Part shown: positions 24,356 to 31,437 of the stretch, piece by piece
How the letters are laid out: every line of letters begins with the position of its first letter
Position numbering within the stretch: the first letter of the stretch is position 1
NCBI GenBank assembly: GCA_027351005.1
Contig: DAIEJF010000061.1
Location: 1 to 39,331, forward strand
Length of the DNA stretch: 39,331 nt
Direction: 5' to 3'
From: Paracoccaceae bacterium
Lineage (GTDB): Bacteria; Pseudomonadota; Alphaproteobacteria; Rhodobacterales; Rhodobacteraceae
Notes under the pieces: model-generated
Databases searched by the model: none
The model's input: the letters and a program-made list of their open reading frames with translations, nothing else
Told to the model about the DNA's origin: nothing
Program-made: the position numbers and the translations under genes

Positions 24356-24369
24356 TTGACTTGCGTCAA
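24356..24369 (-). promoter_or_regulatory. FNR/FnrL box of ccoGHIS
   Basis: TTGAC-TTGC-GTCAA is a perfect palindrome of the FNR type. On the minus strand a CATACC (24333-24328) lies exactly 22 nt further on, the spacing of a class II FNR-activated promoter (box centred at -41.5), with ccoG's GTG about 27 nt beyond the predicted start. Confidence 0.8.
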
Positions 24370-24413
24370 AAAGTGGATGGCCGATACATGAAAACACCCC
24401 GGCCCCGCCCCGC

Positions 24414-24467
24414 GGGCGCTTTTGCCGCAACCCCTTGCGCAGATGGGGTTTCCCGCAAGAAACGCCC
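24414..24467 (-). ncRNA. 54-nt imperfect inverted repeat in the ccoP-ccoG gap, candidate structured RNA
   Basis: The arms 24414-24434 and 24445-24467 can pair over about 17-18 positions: GGGCG and TT, then TTGC after a bulge, an internal loop, then AACCCC, closed by a 10-nt loop (24435-24444). The one C/A mismatch on the plus strand becomes a G-U pair on the minus strand, so the minus-strand RNA folds better. It lies 46 nt upstream of the ccoG FNR box and about 110 nt downstream of a start predicted from the second FNR box. It could be part of a small RNA or of a long ccoG leader. No convincing protein frame covers the 437-bp gap. Existence of a transcript is inference. Confidence 0.35.
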
Positions 24468-24618
24468 GACGGCTGGCCGGGATGCGGGGGGTATGTCGGC
24501 TTTGGGGAAGGGGTCTGGCACCGACCCTCCGAGGAAACGCGCGAACAGGACGAAGGGCCGGTGCTGTTCCTGCCAGAGCAGGACACATGATATGTGCGCC
24601 CTGCCCGACCGTCGCACA

Positions 24619-24632
24619 TTGATCTGGGTCAA
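24619..24632 (-). promoter_or_regulatory. Orphan FNR/FnrL box in the ccoP-ccoG gap
   Basis: TTGAT-CTGG-GTCAA matches the FNR consensus but lies 324 nt upstream of the ccoG start. On the minus strand, TATCAT (24592-24587, five of six matches to the -10 consensus) follows 26 nt after the box and CATATC after 24 nt, slightly more than the usual 22. A transcript would start near 24580 and run into the inverted repeat. No gene lies in the plus direction. Confidence 0.65.
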
Positions 24633-24732
24633 CCGCCCGTGAAATCGCGCGCGATGCGGCCCGCCGGGCGCGCGACATGACACGGCCCGGCACCTTGCGG
24701 GCCGGGCCGGCGCGGTGCTTCGGCGGGCAGGC

Positions 24733-25620
24733 TTACTTGCCGCCGCCAAGCCCGTGGACATAGATCGAGACCGAGCGCATGTCGGCATCGCTGAGCCGCC
24801 CCGTCCACGACGGCATCACGCCCGCGCGGCCATATTCGACCGTCTGGGTGATGACGGCCTGACTGCCATCACCATAAAGCCAGATCGCGTCGGTCAGGTT
24901 CGGGGCGCCCATGTCCTGGTTGCCCTTGCCCTGCTCGCCGTGGCAGGCCGCGCAATTGTCGGCAAAGACCTTGGCCCCGGCCTCGGCCTGCGTCGCATCG
25001 AAGGTCTGGCCCGAGATCTTCAGCACGAACTGGACGACATTCGCGATGTCGGCTTTCTGAAGCGTCTGGCCCCAGGCGGGCATGTCGGGGGCGGGCCGGG
25101 TGTCGGGGTCATGCGGGTCGCGCACGCCGTGCAGGATCGTGGTGTAGATCGCCTGCACCGTCCCGCCATGCAGCCAGTCGTCGTCCAGCAGGTTCGGATA
25201 GCCGCCGGTGGCGTTCCCGGCCGCGCCCGCGCCGTGGCACTGCACGCAGTAGGTGCGGAAGACGGCCGCACCCGAAGAGTTGGCGTATTGCAGCAGGGTC
25301 GGGTCGTCTTTCACCGCGGCGATGTCGGTCGCCACAAGCTTCTGCTGCAGCGGCGCCAGCTCGGCCTGCCAGGCCTTCATCTCGGCCGCCTCGGCGCCCC
25401 GGGTCGAATAGCCCAGAAGGCCGGGTGTGGCACCGTGGATCAGCGGCCACGCCGGGTAGAGCACCGTATAGCCGAATGCGAAGAGGATGCAGAGATAGAA
25501 GCTGTAAAGCCACCATTTGGGCAGCGGATTGCTCAGTTCCTCGATCCCGTCCCAGGAATGGCCGGTCGTCTCGACCTCGCCCTTGCCCTTGCCGTGGCTC
25601 TGGGGTTTGCCGTTGCTCAT
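24733..25620 (-). CDS. ccoP: cbb3 oxidase subunit III, diheme cytochrome c CcoP
   Basis: A 295-aa membrane-anchored diheme cytochrome passing electrons to CcoO and CcoN. It has an N-terminal cytoplasmic tail, one membrane span (about residues 36-55), and two periplasmic cytochrome c domains: CVQCH at 125-129 with a likely Met180 ligand (PAPDMPAW), and CAACH at 223-227 with Met269 (GVMPSW). The ATG at 25620 follows GGAGGCGTGGAA and overlaps the ccoQ stop as ATGA. The extra 52 codons of open frame lie in ccoQ and are rejected. It is the last gene of ccoNOQP; a 437-bp gap follows. Confidence 0.97.
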   Translation of the reverse strand: MSNGKPQSHGKGKGEVETTGHSWDGIEELSNPLPKWWLYSFYLCILFAFGYTVLYPAWPLIHGATPGLLGYSTRGAEAAEMKAWQAELAPLQQKLVATDIAAVKDDPTLLQYANSSGAAVFRTYCVQCHGAGAAGNATGGYPNLLDDDWLHGGTVQAIYTTILHGVRDPHDPDTRPAPDMPAWGQTLQKADIANVVQFVLKISGQTFDATQAEAGAKVFADNCAACHGEQGKGNQDMGAPNLTDAIWLYGDGSQAVITQTVEYGRAGVMPSWTGRLSDADMRSVSIYVHGLGGGK

Positions 25621-25814
25621 TTCCACGCCTCCTTGAACGTGCTGCCATCCCGTGCGGGCCGGTCCTCGTTGCGGAAGATCGACTTCGCCGCCTCGTCCTG
25701 TGCCTTCCGGTTGCCGGGCCAGAAGGCCCAGACAACCGCCGCCACGAACACGGCCGTCAGGAACACGAGCGCCCAACTGAGCGCGAATTGCTGCATGGTT
25801 TCAAACTGTTCCAT
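25617..25814 (-). CDS. ccoQ: cbb3 oxidase small subunit CcoQ
   Basis: A 65-aa single-span protein: a polar start (MEQFETMQQFAL), then span ALVFLTAVFVAAVVWAFWP (about 15-33), then a charged tail (GNRKAQDEAAKSIF). In Rhodobacter, CcoQ stabilises the oxidase in the presence of oxygen and takes part in signal transfer to the PrrB/A system. It lies between ccoO (9 nt) and ccoP (4-nt overlap), which confirms identity despite weak sequence conservation in the family. Confidence 0.95.
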   Translation of the reverse strand: MEQFETMQQFALSWALVFLTAVFVAAVVWAFWPGNRKAQDEAAKSIFRNEDRPARDGSTFKEAWK

Positions 25815-25823
25815 GGTTCCTCC

Positions 25824-26552
25824 TTACCGGCTCGCGTCCGGCGTGAAGGTCGAGAAATCGACCATGGTGCCCAGAACCTGCAGATAGGCCACCAGCGCAT
25901 CCATTTCCGAGACGCCCGGCTTGCCGTCGAAGTTGCGCACGTTCACCTTTTCGCCATACCGCTTCAGCAGCCCCGCGCTGTCGGCGTTCGGGTCATCCTG
26001 CGCGGCAAAGTCCGCCTGCGCATTGGCGATGTCATCGGCGGTATAGGGCACGCCCACCTCGGCGTTGGTGCGCATCAGGTCGGCGACATATTTGCCGTCG
26101 ATCATGGTGTTCATCAGGAAGCCGAACTTGGGCATGATCGATTCCGGCACCACCGACTGCGGGTTGATCAGGTGATCGACATGCCAGTGGTCCGAGTAGC
26201 GGCCGCCCACACGGGCCAGATCCGGGCCCTGACGTTCAGAGCCCCACTGGAACGGGTGGTCGTACATCGATTCTGCCGCCAGGCTGTAATGGCCGTAGCG
26301 TTCCACCTCGTCGCGCATCGGGCGGATCATCTGGCTGTGGCAGTAGAAGCAGCCCTCGCGCATGTAGATCATGCGGCCCGTCAGTTCGAGCGGGGTATAG
26401 GGCCGCACGCCCGCCACCTTCTCGATCGTGTTGTTCAGGTAGAACAGCGGCACGATCTCGACCAGACCGCCGATGGTCACCACGAGGAAGGCGAAGATCA
26501 AGAGCAGCGTGGCGTTGGTTTCGATCTTCTTGTGCTTGTCCAGGAAAGCCAT
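25824..26552 (-). CDS. ccoO: cbb3 oxidase subunit II, monoheme cytochrome c CcoO
   Basis: A 242-aa cytochrome starting [19 protein letters not shown]. One N-terminal span (about 15-38) is followed by a heme c site CFYCH (Cys68, Cys71, His72) in the conserved [20 protein letters not shown]. The conserved [10 protein letters not shown] and [14 protein letters not shown] blocks are present. It relays electrons from CcoP to the catalytic subunit. It starts 12 nt after the ccoN stop in the same operon. Confidence 0.98.
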   Translation of the reverse strand: MAFLDKHKKIETNATLLLIFAFLVVTIGGLVEIVPLFYLNNTIEKVAGVRPYTPLELTGRMIYMREGCFYCHSQMIRPMRDEVERYGHYSLAAESMYDHPFQWGSERQGPDLARVGGRYSDHWHVDHLINPQSVVPESIMPKFGFLMNTMIDGKYVADLMRTNAEVGVPYTADDIANAQADFAAQDDPNADSAGLLKRYGEKVNVRNFDGKPGVSEMDALVAYLQVLGTMVDFSTFTPDASR

Positions 26553-26564
26553 GACTGTCTCCGC

Positions 26565-28163
26565 TTACTCGGCCGGAACCGCCGCGGTGTCCGGCGCCCG
26601 TTCAGGCGCCGACGTCACGGTTTTCCAGAGGTTGTAGACCATGATGAGCGCCCCGGTCAGATACATGCCGCCGCCGATCGCGCGTGCCAGCAGCATCGGG
26701 TGGCGCGCAACCACCGTGTCGGCGAAGGAGTTGACCAGGTAGCCCTGGGCATCGACTTCGCGCCACATCAGGCCTTCCATGATGCCCGACACCCACATCG
26801 AGGCCGCGTAGAGAACGATGCCGATGGTCGCCAGCCAGAAGTGCCAGCTGACAAGCCGGGACGAATAGAGCCGCTCGCGGTTCCACAGGCGCGGGGTCAG
26901 GAAATAGAGCGCCCCGAAGGTGATCATGCCGTTCCAGCCCAGCGCGCCGGAATGGACGTGGCCGATCGTCCAGTCGGTGTAGTGGCTGAGCGAGTTCACC
27001 GTCTTGATCGACATCATCGGGCCTTCAAAGGTCGACATGCCGTAGAAGCCGACCGACACCACCATCATTCGCATGATCGGGTCGGTGCGAAGCTTGTCCC
27101 AGGCGCCCGAAAGGGTCATCAGGCCGTTGATCATGCCACCCCACGAGGGCATCCAGAGCATGATCGAGAACACCATGCCCAGCGTGCTCGCCCAGTCGGG
27201 CAGCGCGGTGTAGTGCAGGTGGTGCGGACCGGCCCAGATATACAGGAAGATCAGCGCCCAGAAGTGGATGATCGACAGCTTGTAGCTGTAGACCGGGCGT
27301 TCGGCCTGCTTGGGCACGAAGTAATACATCATGCCCAGGAAGCCCGCGGTCAGGAAGAAGCCCACGGCGTTGTGCCCGTACCACCACTGCACCATGGCGT
27401 CCTGCACACCCGAGAACACCTGCACCGACTTCGACCCGAAGATCGACACCGGAAGCGACAGGTTGTTGAAGACGTGCAGCATCGCGATGGTGACGATGAA
27501 CGACAGGTAGAACCAGTTCGCGACGTAGATGTGGGGTTCCTTGCGGCGCAGGATCGTCCCGAGGAAAACGGCAAGATAGACCAGCCAGACGATCGTCAGC
27601 CACAGGTCCATGTACCATTCGGGCTCGGCGTATTCCTTGGCCTGGGTGATGCCCAGAACGTAGCCAGAGGCGGCCAGGACGATGAACAGGTTGTAGCCCC
27701 AGAACACGAACCACGCCGCGTTGCCGCCCCAGAGCCGCACCGCCGAGGTGCGCTGAACGACGTAGAACGAGGTCGCGATCAGCGCGTTGCCGCCGAAGGC
27801 AAAGATCACCGCAGAGGTATGCAGCGGGCGCAGGCGGCCGAAGTTCATGTAGCCTTCGGCCCACTGGAAGTTCAGCGCGGGAAACGCCAGTTGCGACGCG
27901 ATGAACACGCCGGCCAGGAACCCGACAACGCCCCAGAAGGCGGTCGCGATCACACCGGCCCGGATCACACCGTCCATATACTCGTTCGTCGGCACGGGCT
28001 TGGGCTGTTCCATCTGGCGCAGTTGCCAGATGAAGACGACCGCCGCGACGCCGGTGACGAGGATCGCGTGCAACTCATAGCCGAAATCGCGCGCGTAGTT
28101 GGCGATGATCGCGCTGCAGAGCGCGACCATCCCTAGCGCGATCAGTTTAACGTAATCCCACAT
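26565..28163 (-). CDS. ccoN: cbb3 oxidase catalytic subunit I CcoN
   Basis: The 532-aa heme-copper subunit that reduces oxygen to water and pumps protons, with about 12 membrane spans. Ligands visible are His115 ([11 protein letters not shown]) for the low-spin heme, His264 ([11 protein letters not shown]) and His314/His315 (AGPHHLHYT) for CuB, and further His in [13 protein letters not shown]. The Tyr/His arrangement is that of C-type oxidases. It starts [16 protein letters not shown] at 28163, first in ccoNOQP. Two FNR boxes lie upstream, the nearer with a -10-like element at class II spacing, so expression should rise at low oxygen. Confidence 0.98.
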   Translation of the reverse strand: MWDYVKLIALGMVALCSAIIANYARDFGYELHAILVTGVAAVVFIWQLRQMEQPKPVPTNEYMDGVIRAGVIATAFWGVVGFLAGVFIASQLAFPALNFQWAEGYMNFGRLRPLHTSAVIFAFGGNALIATSFYVVQRTSAVRLWGGNAAWFVFWGYNLFIVLAASGYVLGITQAKEYAEPEWYMDLWLTIVWLVYLAVFLGTILRRKEPHIYVANWFYLSFIVTIAMLHVFNNLSLPVSIFGSKSVQVFSGVQDAMVQWWYGHNAVGFFLTAGFLGMMYYFVPKQAERPVYSYKLSIIHFWALIFLYIWAGPHHLHYTALPDWASTLGMVFSIMLWMPSWGGMINGLMTLSGAWDKLRTDPIMRMMVVSVGFYGMSTFEGPMMSIKTVNSLSHYTDWTIGHVHSGALGWNGMITFGALYFLTPRLWNRERLYSSRLVSWHFWLATIGIVLYAASMWVSGIMEGLMWREVDAQGYLVNSFADTVVARHPMLLARAIGGGMYLTGALIMVYNLWKTVTSAPERAPDTAAVPAE

Positions 28164-28258
28164 TATGCGTCCCTTCGTCTTATCCCGGGCGGGCAGAATC
28201 GTGCCGTCCGGTTGCTCTTGACTGTTCCCGCTTCTCGCCGCGGGACGGTCAGAATGCC

Positions 28259-28272
28259 TTGATCCATGTCAA
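28259..28272 (-). promoter_or_regulatory. FNR/FnrL box proximal to ccoN
   Basis: TTGAT-CCAT-GTCAA. In the ccoN direction a GAGAAG (28236-28231) lies exactly 22 nt further on, three of six matches to -10. The predicted start is near 28225 with a leader of about 62 nt. Confidence 0.8.
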
Positions 28273-28290
28273 ACCTCTGTGATGAGGGGC

Positions 28291-28304
28291 TTGATCGAGG
28301 TCAA
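28291..28304 (+). promoter_or_regulatory. FNR/FnrL box proximal to the universal stress protein gene
   Basis: TTGAT-CGAG-GTCAA. In the plus direction TAAGCT (28327-28332) lies exactly 22 nt further on, giving a start near 28339 and a leader of about 24 nt with GAGGAGG. Its centre is 32 bp, about three helical turns, from the ccoN-proximal box. Confidence 0.8.
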
Positions 28305-28362
28305 TGCTCTCGGGCGCCGCACCCCCTAAGCTAAATCGTCACACCAGAGGAGGTGCCGCGCG

Positions 28363-29199
28363 ATGGCCTACAAATCGCTGATGATGGTCCTGACAGGGCC
28401 CCAGTCGCTCGAAGCGACGCTTGCAGCCGGAATCGAGCTTGCGCGACGCGAGGACGCGCATCTGGAAGTGCTGAGCCTTGGGATCGACCGGACGCAGGCC
28501 GGGTACTACTACGCCGGCGCCGCGATCGTGCTGCAGCAGGAGATGATGGACCGGGCCGAGGAAGAGGCCCGCGCGCTGGACGCCAAGGTGCAGGACCGGC
28601 TGGGCAAGGAGGATATCCGCTGGTCGTCCGAGGCAGCGGTGGCACAGCTTGGCGCCCTGAACGGGCTGATCGCGGTGCGGGCGCGTTTCAACGATCTGGT
28701 GATCCTGCCGAAACCCTTCGGGCCGGGCCGCGGACAGGAAGACGAAGCGATCGTGGAGGCCGCGCTGTTCGAAGGCCAGACCCCGGTTCTTGTGGTGCCG
28801 GAGAGCGGGCTTGGGCCCTGCGGCAAGCGGATCGTGGTCGCCTGGAACCAGTCCAGCGAGGCGCTGGCCGCCGTCCGTCTTGCGCTGCCACTGCTGACCA
28901 AGGCGGACCTGGTCGACATCTCGGTGATCGACCCGCCCAAGCACGGGCCGGAACGGTCGGATCCGGGCGGCCCGCTGAGCCAGATGCTGGCGCGGCACGG
29001 CGTGCGGGCCGAGGTATCGGTGCTGGCCAGGACGCTGCCCAAGGTGTCAGAGATCCTGGTGCGGCATGCGCGCGACCTGAATGCCGACATGATCGTGATG
29101 GGGGCCTATGGCCATTCGCGCTTCCGCGAGGCGATCCTGGGCGGGGCGACCCGCGGGATGCTGGAACAGGCCGACGTTCCGGTGTTCATGGCGCATTGA
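28363..29199 (+). CDS. Universal stress protein, tandem UspA domains
   Basis: A 278-aa protein with two UspA folds (about 1-145 and 155-278). The C-terminal one keeps the ATP-binding pattern (MGAYGHSRFREAILGGATRG), whereas the N-terminal one, ending in TPVLVVPE, lacks it. GGAGG precedes the ATG. It is divergent from ccoN and has its own FNR box at class II spacing, so it is probably induced at low oxygen with the oxidase. Tandem Usp proteins beside FNR-controlled oxidase genes occur in related bacteria. A precise role is not known, but low-oxygen survival is a reasonable inference. Confidence 0.92.
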   Translation: MAYKSLMMVLTGPQSLEATLAAGIELARREDAHLEVLSLGIDRTQAGYYYAGAAIVLQQEMMDRAEEEARALDAKVQDRLGKEDIRWSSEAAVAQLGALNGLIAVRARFNDLVILPKPFGPGRGQEDEAIVEAALFEGQTPVLVVPESGLGPCGKRIVVAWNQSSEALAAVRLALPLLTKADLVDISVIDPPKHGPERSDPGGPLSQMLARHGVRAEVSVLARTLPKVSEILVRHARDLNADMIVMGAYGHSRFREAILGGATRGMLEQADVPVFMAH

Positions 29200-29221
29200 G
29201 CGCGCCACCCCGAAGCCAAAG

Positions 29222-29252
29222 AGGCGCGCCGCATCCGCGTGGCGCGCCTTTG
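29222..29252. terminator. Bidirectional hairpin terminator between usp and fnrL
   Basis: A perfect 9-bp stem AGGCGCGCC/GGCGCGCCT with a 10-nt loop (29222-29249) is followed by TTTGCG on the plus strand and by TCTTTGG on the minus strand. It sits between the convergent stop codons of usp (29199) and fnrL (29274). The T-runs are short. Confidence 0.6.
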
Positions 29253-29273
29253 CGTTGCCTGCGGGGCGTGGCG

Positions 29274-30020
29274 TCAGACCAGAAGGCCGCCGTCGGTATC
29301 GTCACCCGCTTCTTCCAGCAGGCGATCGAGGTCGGGCACGATGACGTGGCGCTTGCCTTCCAGCTCGATCACGCCATCCCGCTTCAGCGCCGAGATCTGG
29401 CGGCTGACGGTTTCCAGCGTCAGGCCCAGATAATCGGCCATTGCCTCGCGCGTCAGCGGCAGGTCGAAGGTCAGCGGGCCCTTCTTGCCGCTGAGATGCA
29501 GCGCGGCATCGCGGCGGCCGATGATGGCCACAAGGCTCGCGATCTTCTCGCGCGCCGTCTTGCGGCCCAGAAGCAGCATCCATTCGCGCGCGGCATCCAG
29601 TTCGTCCAGCGTCATCTCCAGCAGGCGCTGGCCGATGTGCGGCGTGCGGATCATCATCTCTTCGAAGGGTTTCTTGCGGAAACAGCACATCACCAGATCG
29701 GTGGTGGCGGTCACGTCATAGGGCGCCCGCTCGCGCCCCGGACGGCCGACGAAATCGGATGGCAGCAACAGCCCTACCATCTGACGGCGCCCGTCTTCCA
29801 TCGTCTGGGTCAACGTGGCGATTCCGGTCACCACCGAGGCCACGAAATCCATCCGGTCACCCGACCAGATGATGGTCTGCCCGGCCTCGAAGCTGCGGTA
29901 GTACTTGATCTGCTCAAGCTCATCGAGTTCGCGCGCATCGCAACGGGCACAGACCGCCCGATGCCGGATGGGGCAGTCACCACAATCCTGCGATGAAAAG
30001 TGATTGTGATTAAGATCCAT
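29274..30020 (-). CDS. fnrL: Oxygen-responsive regulator FnrL
   Basis: A CRP/FNR-family regulator of 248 aa whose 4Fe-4S cluster allows DNA binding only when oxygen is low. The N-terminal cysteines are Cys13, Cys16, Cys24 and Cys27 (QDCGDCPIRHRAVCARC), with a further CC in the middle (LVMCCFRKK) as the fourth ligand candidate. The C-terminal recognition helix LTLETVSRQISALKRDG has the E-x-x-S-R pattern that reads TTGAT. The ATG at 30020 gives the family N-terminus; the frame is open to a TTG at 30047 inside the FNR box. The box lies only 14-27 nt upstream of this ATG, which suits negative autoregulation. It is divergent from hemN. Confidence 0.96.
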   Translation of the reverse strand: MDLNHNHFSSQDCGDCPIRHRAVCARCDARELDELEQIKYYRSFEAGQTIIWSGDRMDFVASVVTGIATLTQTMEDGRRQMVGLLLPSDFVGRPGRERAPYDVTATTDLVMCCFRKKPFEEMMIRTPHIGQRLLEMTLDELDAAREWMLLLGRKTAREKIASLVAIIGRRDAALHLSGKKGPLTFDLPLTREAMADYLGLTLETVSRQISALKRDGVIELEGKRHVIVPDLDRLLEEAGDDTDGGLLV

Positions 30021-30033
30021 CCAAATATCCCAC

Positions 30034-30047
30034 TTGATCTGCATCAA
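30034..30047. promoter_or_regulatory. FNR/FnrL box shared by fnrL and hemN
   Basis: TTGAT-CTGC-ATCAA, the best palindromic match to the FNR consensus here. It is 34 nt upstream of hemN's ATG and 13 nt upstream of fnrL's ATG. At class II spacing the hemN transcript would start at about 30080-30082, at or next to its ATG. For fnrL, class II spacing would put the start inside the gene, so the box can only repress it. Confidence 0.85.
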
Positions 30048-30081
30048 GGCAGGCGCGACCCCGCACTCTCAATGTACGGGA

Positions 30082-31437
30082 ATGTCCGCTGAATCGCAAC
30101 TTGCCCAATTTGGCATCTTTGACGCACGTGTGCCCCGGTACACGAGCTACCCCACCGCGCCGCATTTCGCAGGCGGTGTGAACGCCGAAACCTTTGCGCG
30201 CTGGATCGAGGCCGTCCCGGAAAACGGGGAGATCTCGCTTTACATGCATGTGCCGTTCTGTCGGCGGCTGTGCTGGTTCTGCGCCTGCCGGACCCAGGGC
30301 ACGTCGAGCGACGACCCGGTGGTGGCCTATGCCGAAGTGCTGAAGGCGGAAATCGCCCTTCTCAAGACGCGGCTGGCGCCGGGGGTGCGGCTGTCGCGCC
30401 TGCATTGGGGCGGGGGCACACCCACCATGATGCCTGCGGCGGTGATCGCCGAGGTGGCGGGGGCCATTTTCGACGCCGTGCCGCTGGGCCCGGATGCCGA
30501 GTTTTCGGTCGAGATCGACCCGAACGAGATCGACGAGCCGCGGCTGGCAGCGCTGGCGGCAGCGGGGATGAACCGCGCCTCGATCGGGGTGCAGGACTTT
30601 GATCTGGACATCCAGAAGACGATCGGCCGCGACCAGACGTACGAGGTCACGCGCGATGCGGTGGTGGCGATACGCGAGAAGGGCGTGAAGAGCCTGAACG
30701 CCGACATCCTCTACGGCCTGCCGCACCAGACCCCGGCGCGCATCGCGGATTCGGTGCAGAAGCTGCTCTCGCTCTCGCCCGATCGGGTGGCCCTTTACGG
30801 GTACGCGCATGTACCCTGGATGGCGCGGCGGCAGGTGATGATCCCGTCCGACGCGATGCCGACCCCGCCCGAGCGGCTGGAGCTGTTCGAGACGGCGCGC
30901 AGGCTCTTTGTCTGGGATGGCTACCGCGAGATCGGCATCGACCATTTCGCCCGACCCGATGACGGGCTGGCGGTGGCGCAGGAGCAGGGTACGCTGCGGC
31001 GGAACTTCCAGGGCTATACCGATGACACCTCGCCTGTGCTGGTGGGGATCGGGGCCTCGTCCATCTCGCGGTTTCCGCAGGGCTATGCGCAGAATGCGGC
31101 GGCCACGTCGGCACATATCAAGGCCATCCGGTCGGGCAGCTTTTCCACCCATCGCGGCCATGGCTTCAGCGCCGAGGACCGGCTGCGCGGCCGGATCATC
31201 GAGGCGCTGATGTGCGATTTCGCGGTGGACAGCGCCGAGCTGATCCGTGATTTCGGGGTCACCCCTGCCGCCCTTGACGCGATGTATGCCAAGGCGATGG
31301 CGGCGTTTCCGGGCATGGTGGCACTGACCCGGACGGGTCTGACCATCCCCCCCCATGCGCGGCCGCTGACGCGGATGATCGCGCACAGCTTCGACGCCTA
31401 CGACCATGCCAAGGCGCAGCATTCGGCGGCGATCTAG
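30082..31437 (+). CDS. hemN: Oxygen-independent coproporphyrinogen III oxidase
   Basis: A radical SAM enzyme converting coproporphyrinogen III to protoporphyrinogen IX without oxygen; such genes are called hemN or hemZ in Rhodobacter. It is 451 aa. It starts MSAESQLAQFGIFDARVPRY with the typical TSYPTAPHF. The radical-SAM cluster is C-x3-C-x2-C (Cys60, Cys64, Cys67) with the extra Cys69 of true HemN (CWFCAC). HWGGGTP, the SAM-binding stretch NRASIGVQDF and LNADILYGLPHQT follow. It is controlled by the FNR box shared with fnrL. Its stop overlaps that of convergent yejF (CTAG), leaving no room for a terminator. Confidence 0.97.
   Translation: MSAESQLAQFGIFDARVPRYTSYPTAPHFAGGVNAETFARWIEAVPENGEISLYMHVPFCRRLCWFCACRTQGTSSDDPVVAYAEVLKAEIALLKTRLAPGVRLSRLHWGGGTPTMMPAAVIAEVAGAIFDAVPLGPDAEFSVEIDPNEIDEPRLAALAAAGMNRASIGVQDFDLDIQKTIGRDQTYEVTRDAVVAIREKGVKSLNADILYGLPHQTPARIADSVQKLLSLSPDRVALYGYAHVPWMARRQVMIPSDAMPTPPERLELFETARRLFVWDGYREIGIDHFARPDDGLAVAQEQGTLRRNFQGYTDDTSPVLVGIGASSISRFPQGYAQNAAATSAHIKAIRSGSFSTHRGHGFSAEDRLRGRIIEALMCDFAVDSAELIRDFGVTPAALDAMYAKAMAAFPGMVALTRTGLTIPPHARPLTRMIAHSFDAYDHAKAQHSAAI

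Noticed and set aside
24366-24788. Minus-strand 140-codon frame through the ccoP-ccoG gap
   Set aside because: Its first part overlaps the ccoP end in another frame, and no start codon with a ribosome binding site lies near the part that looks more protein-like.
25425-28136. 903-codon plus-strand open frame opposite ccoNOQP
   Set aside because: A shadow of well-conserved oxidase genes; composition is rich in His, Arg, Asp and Gln and resembles no family.
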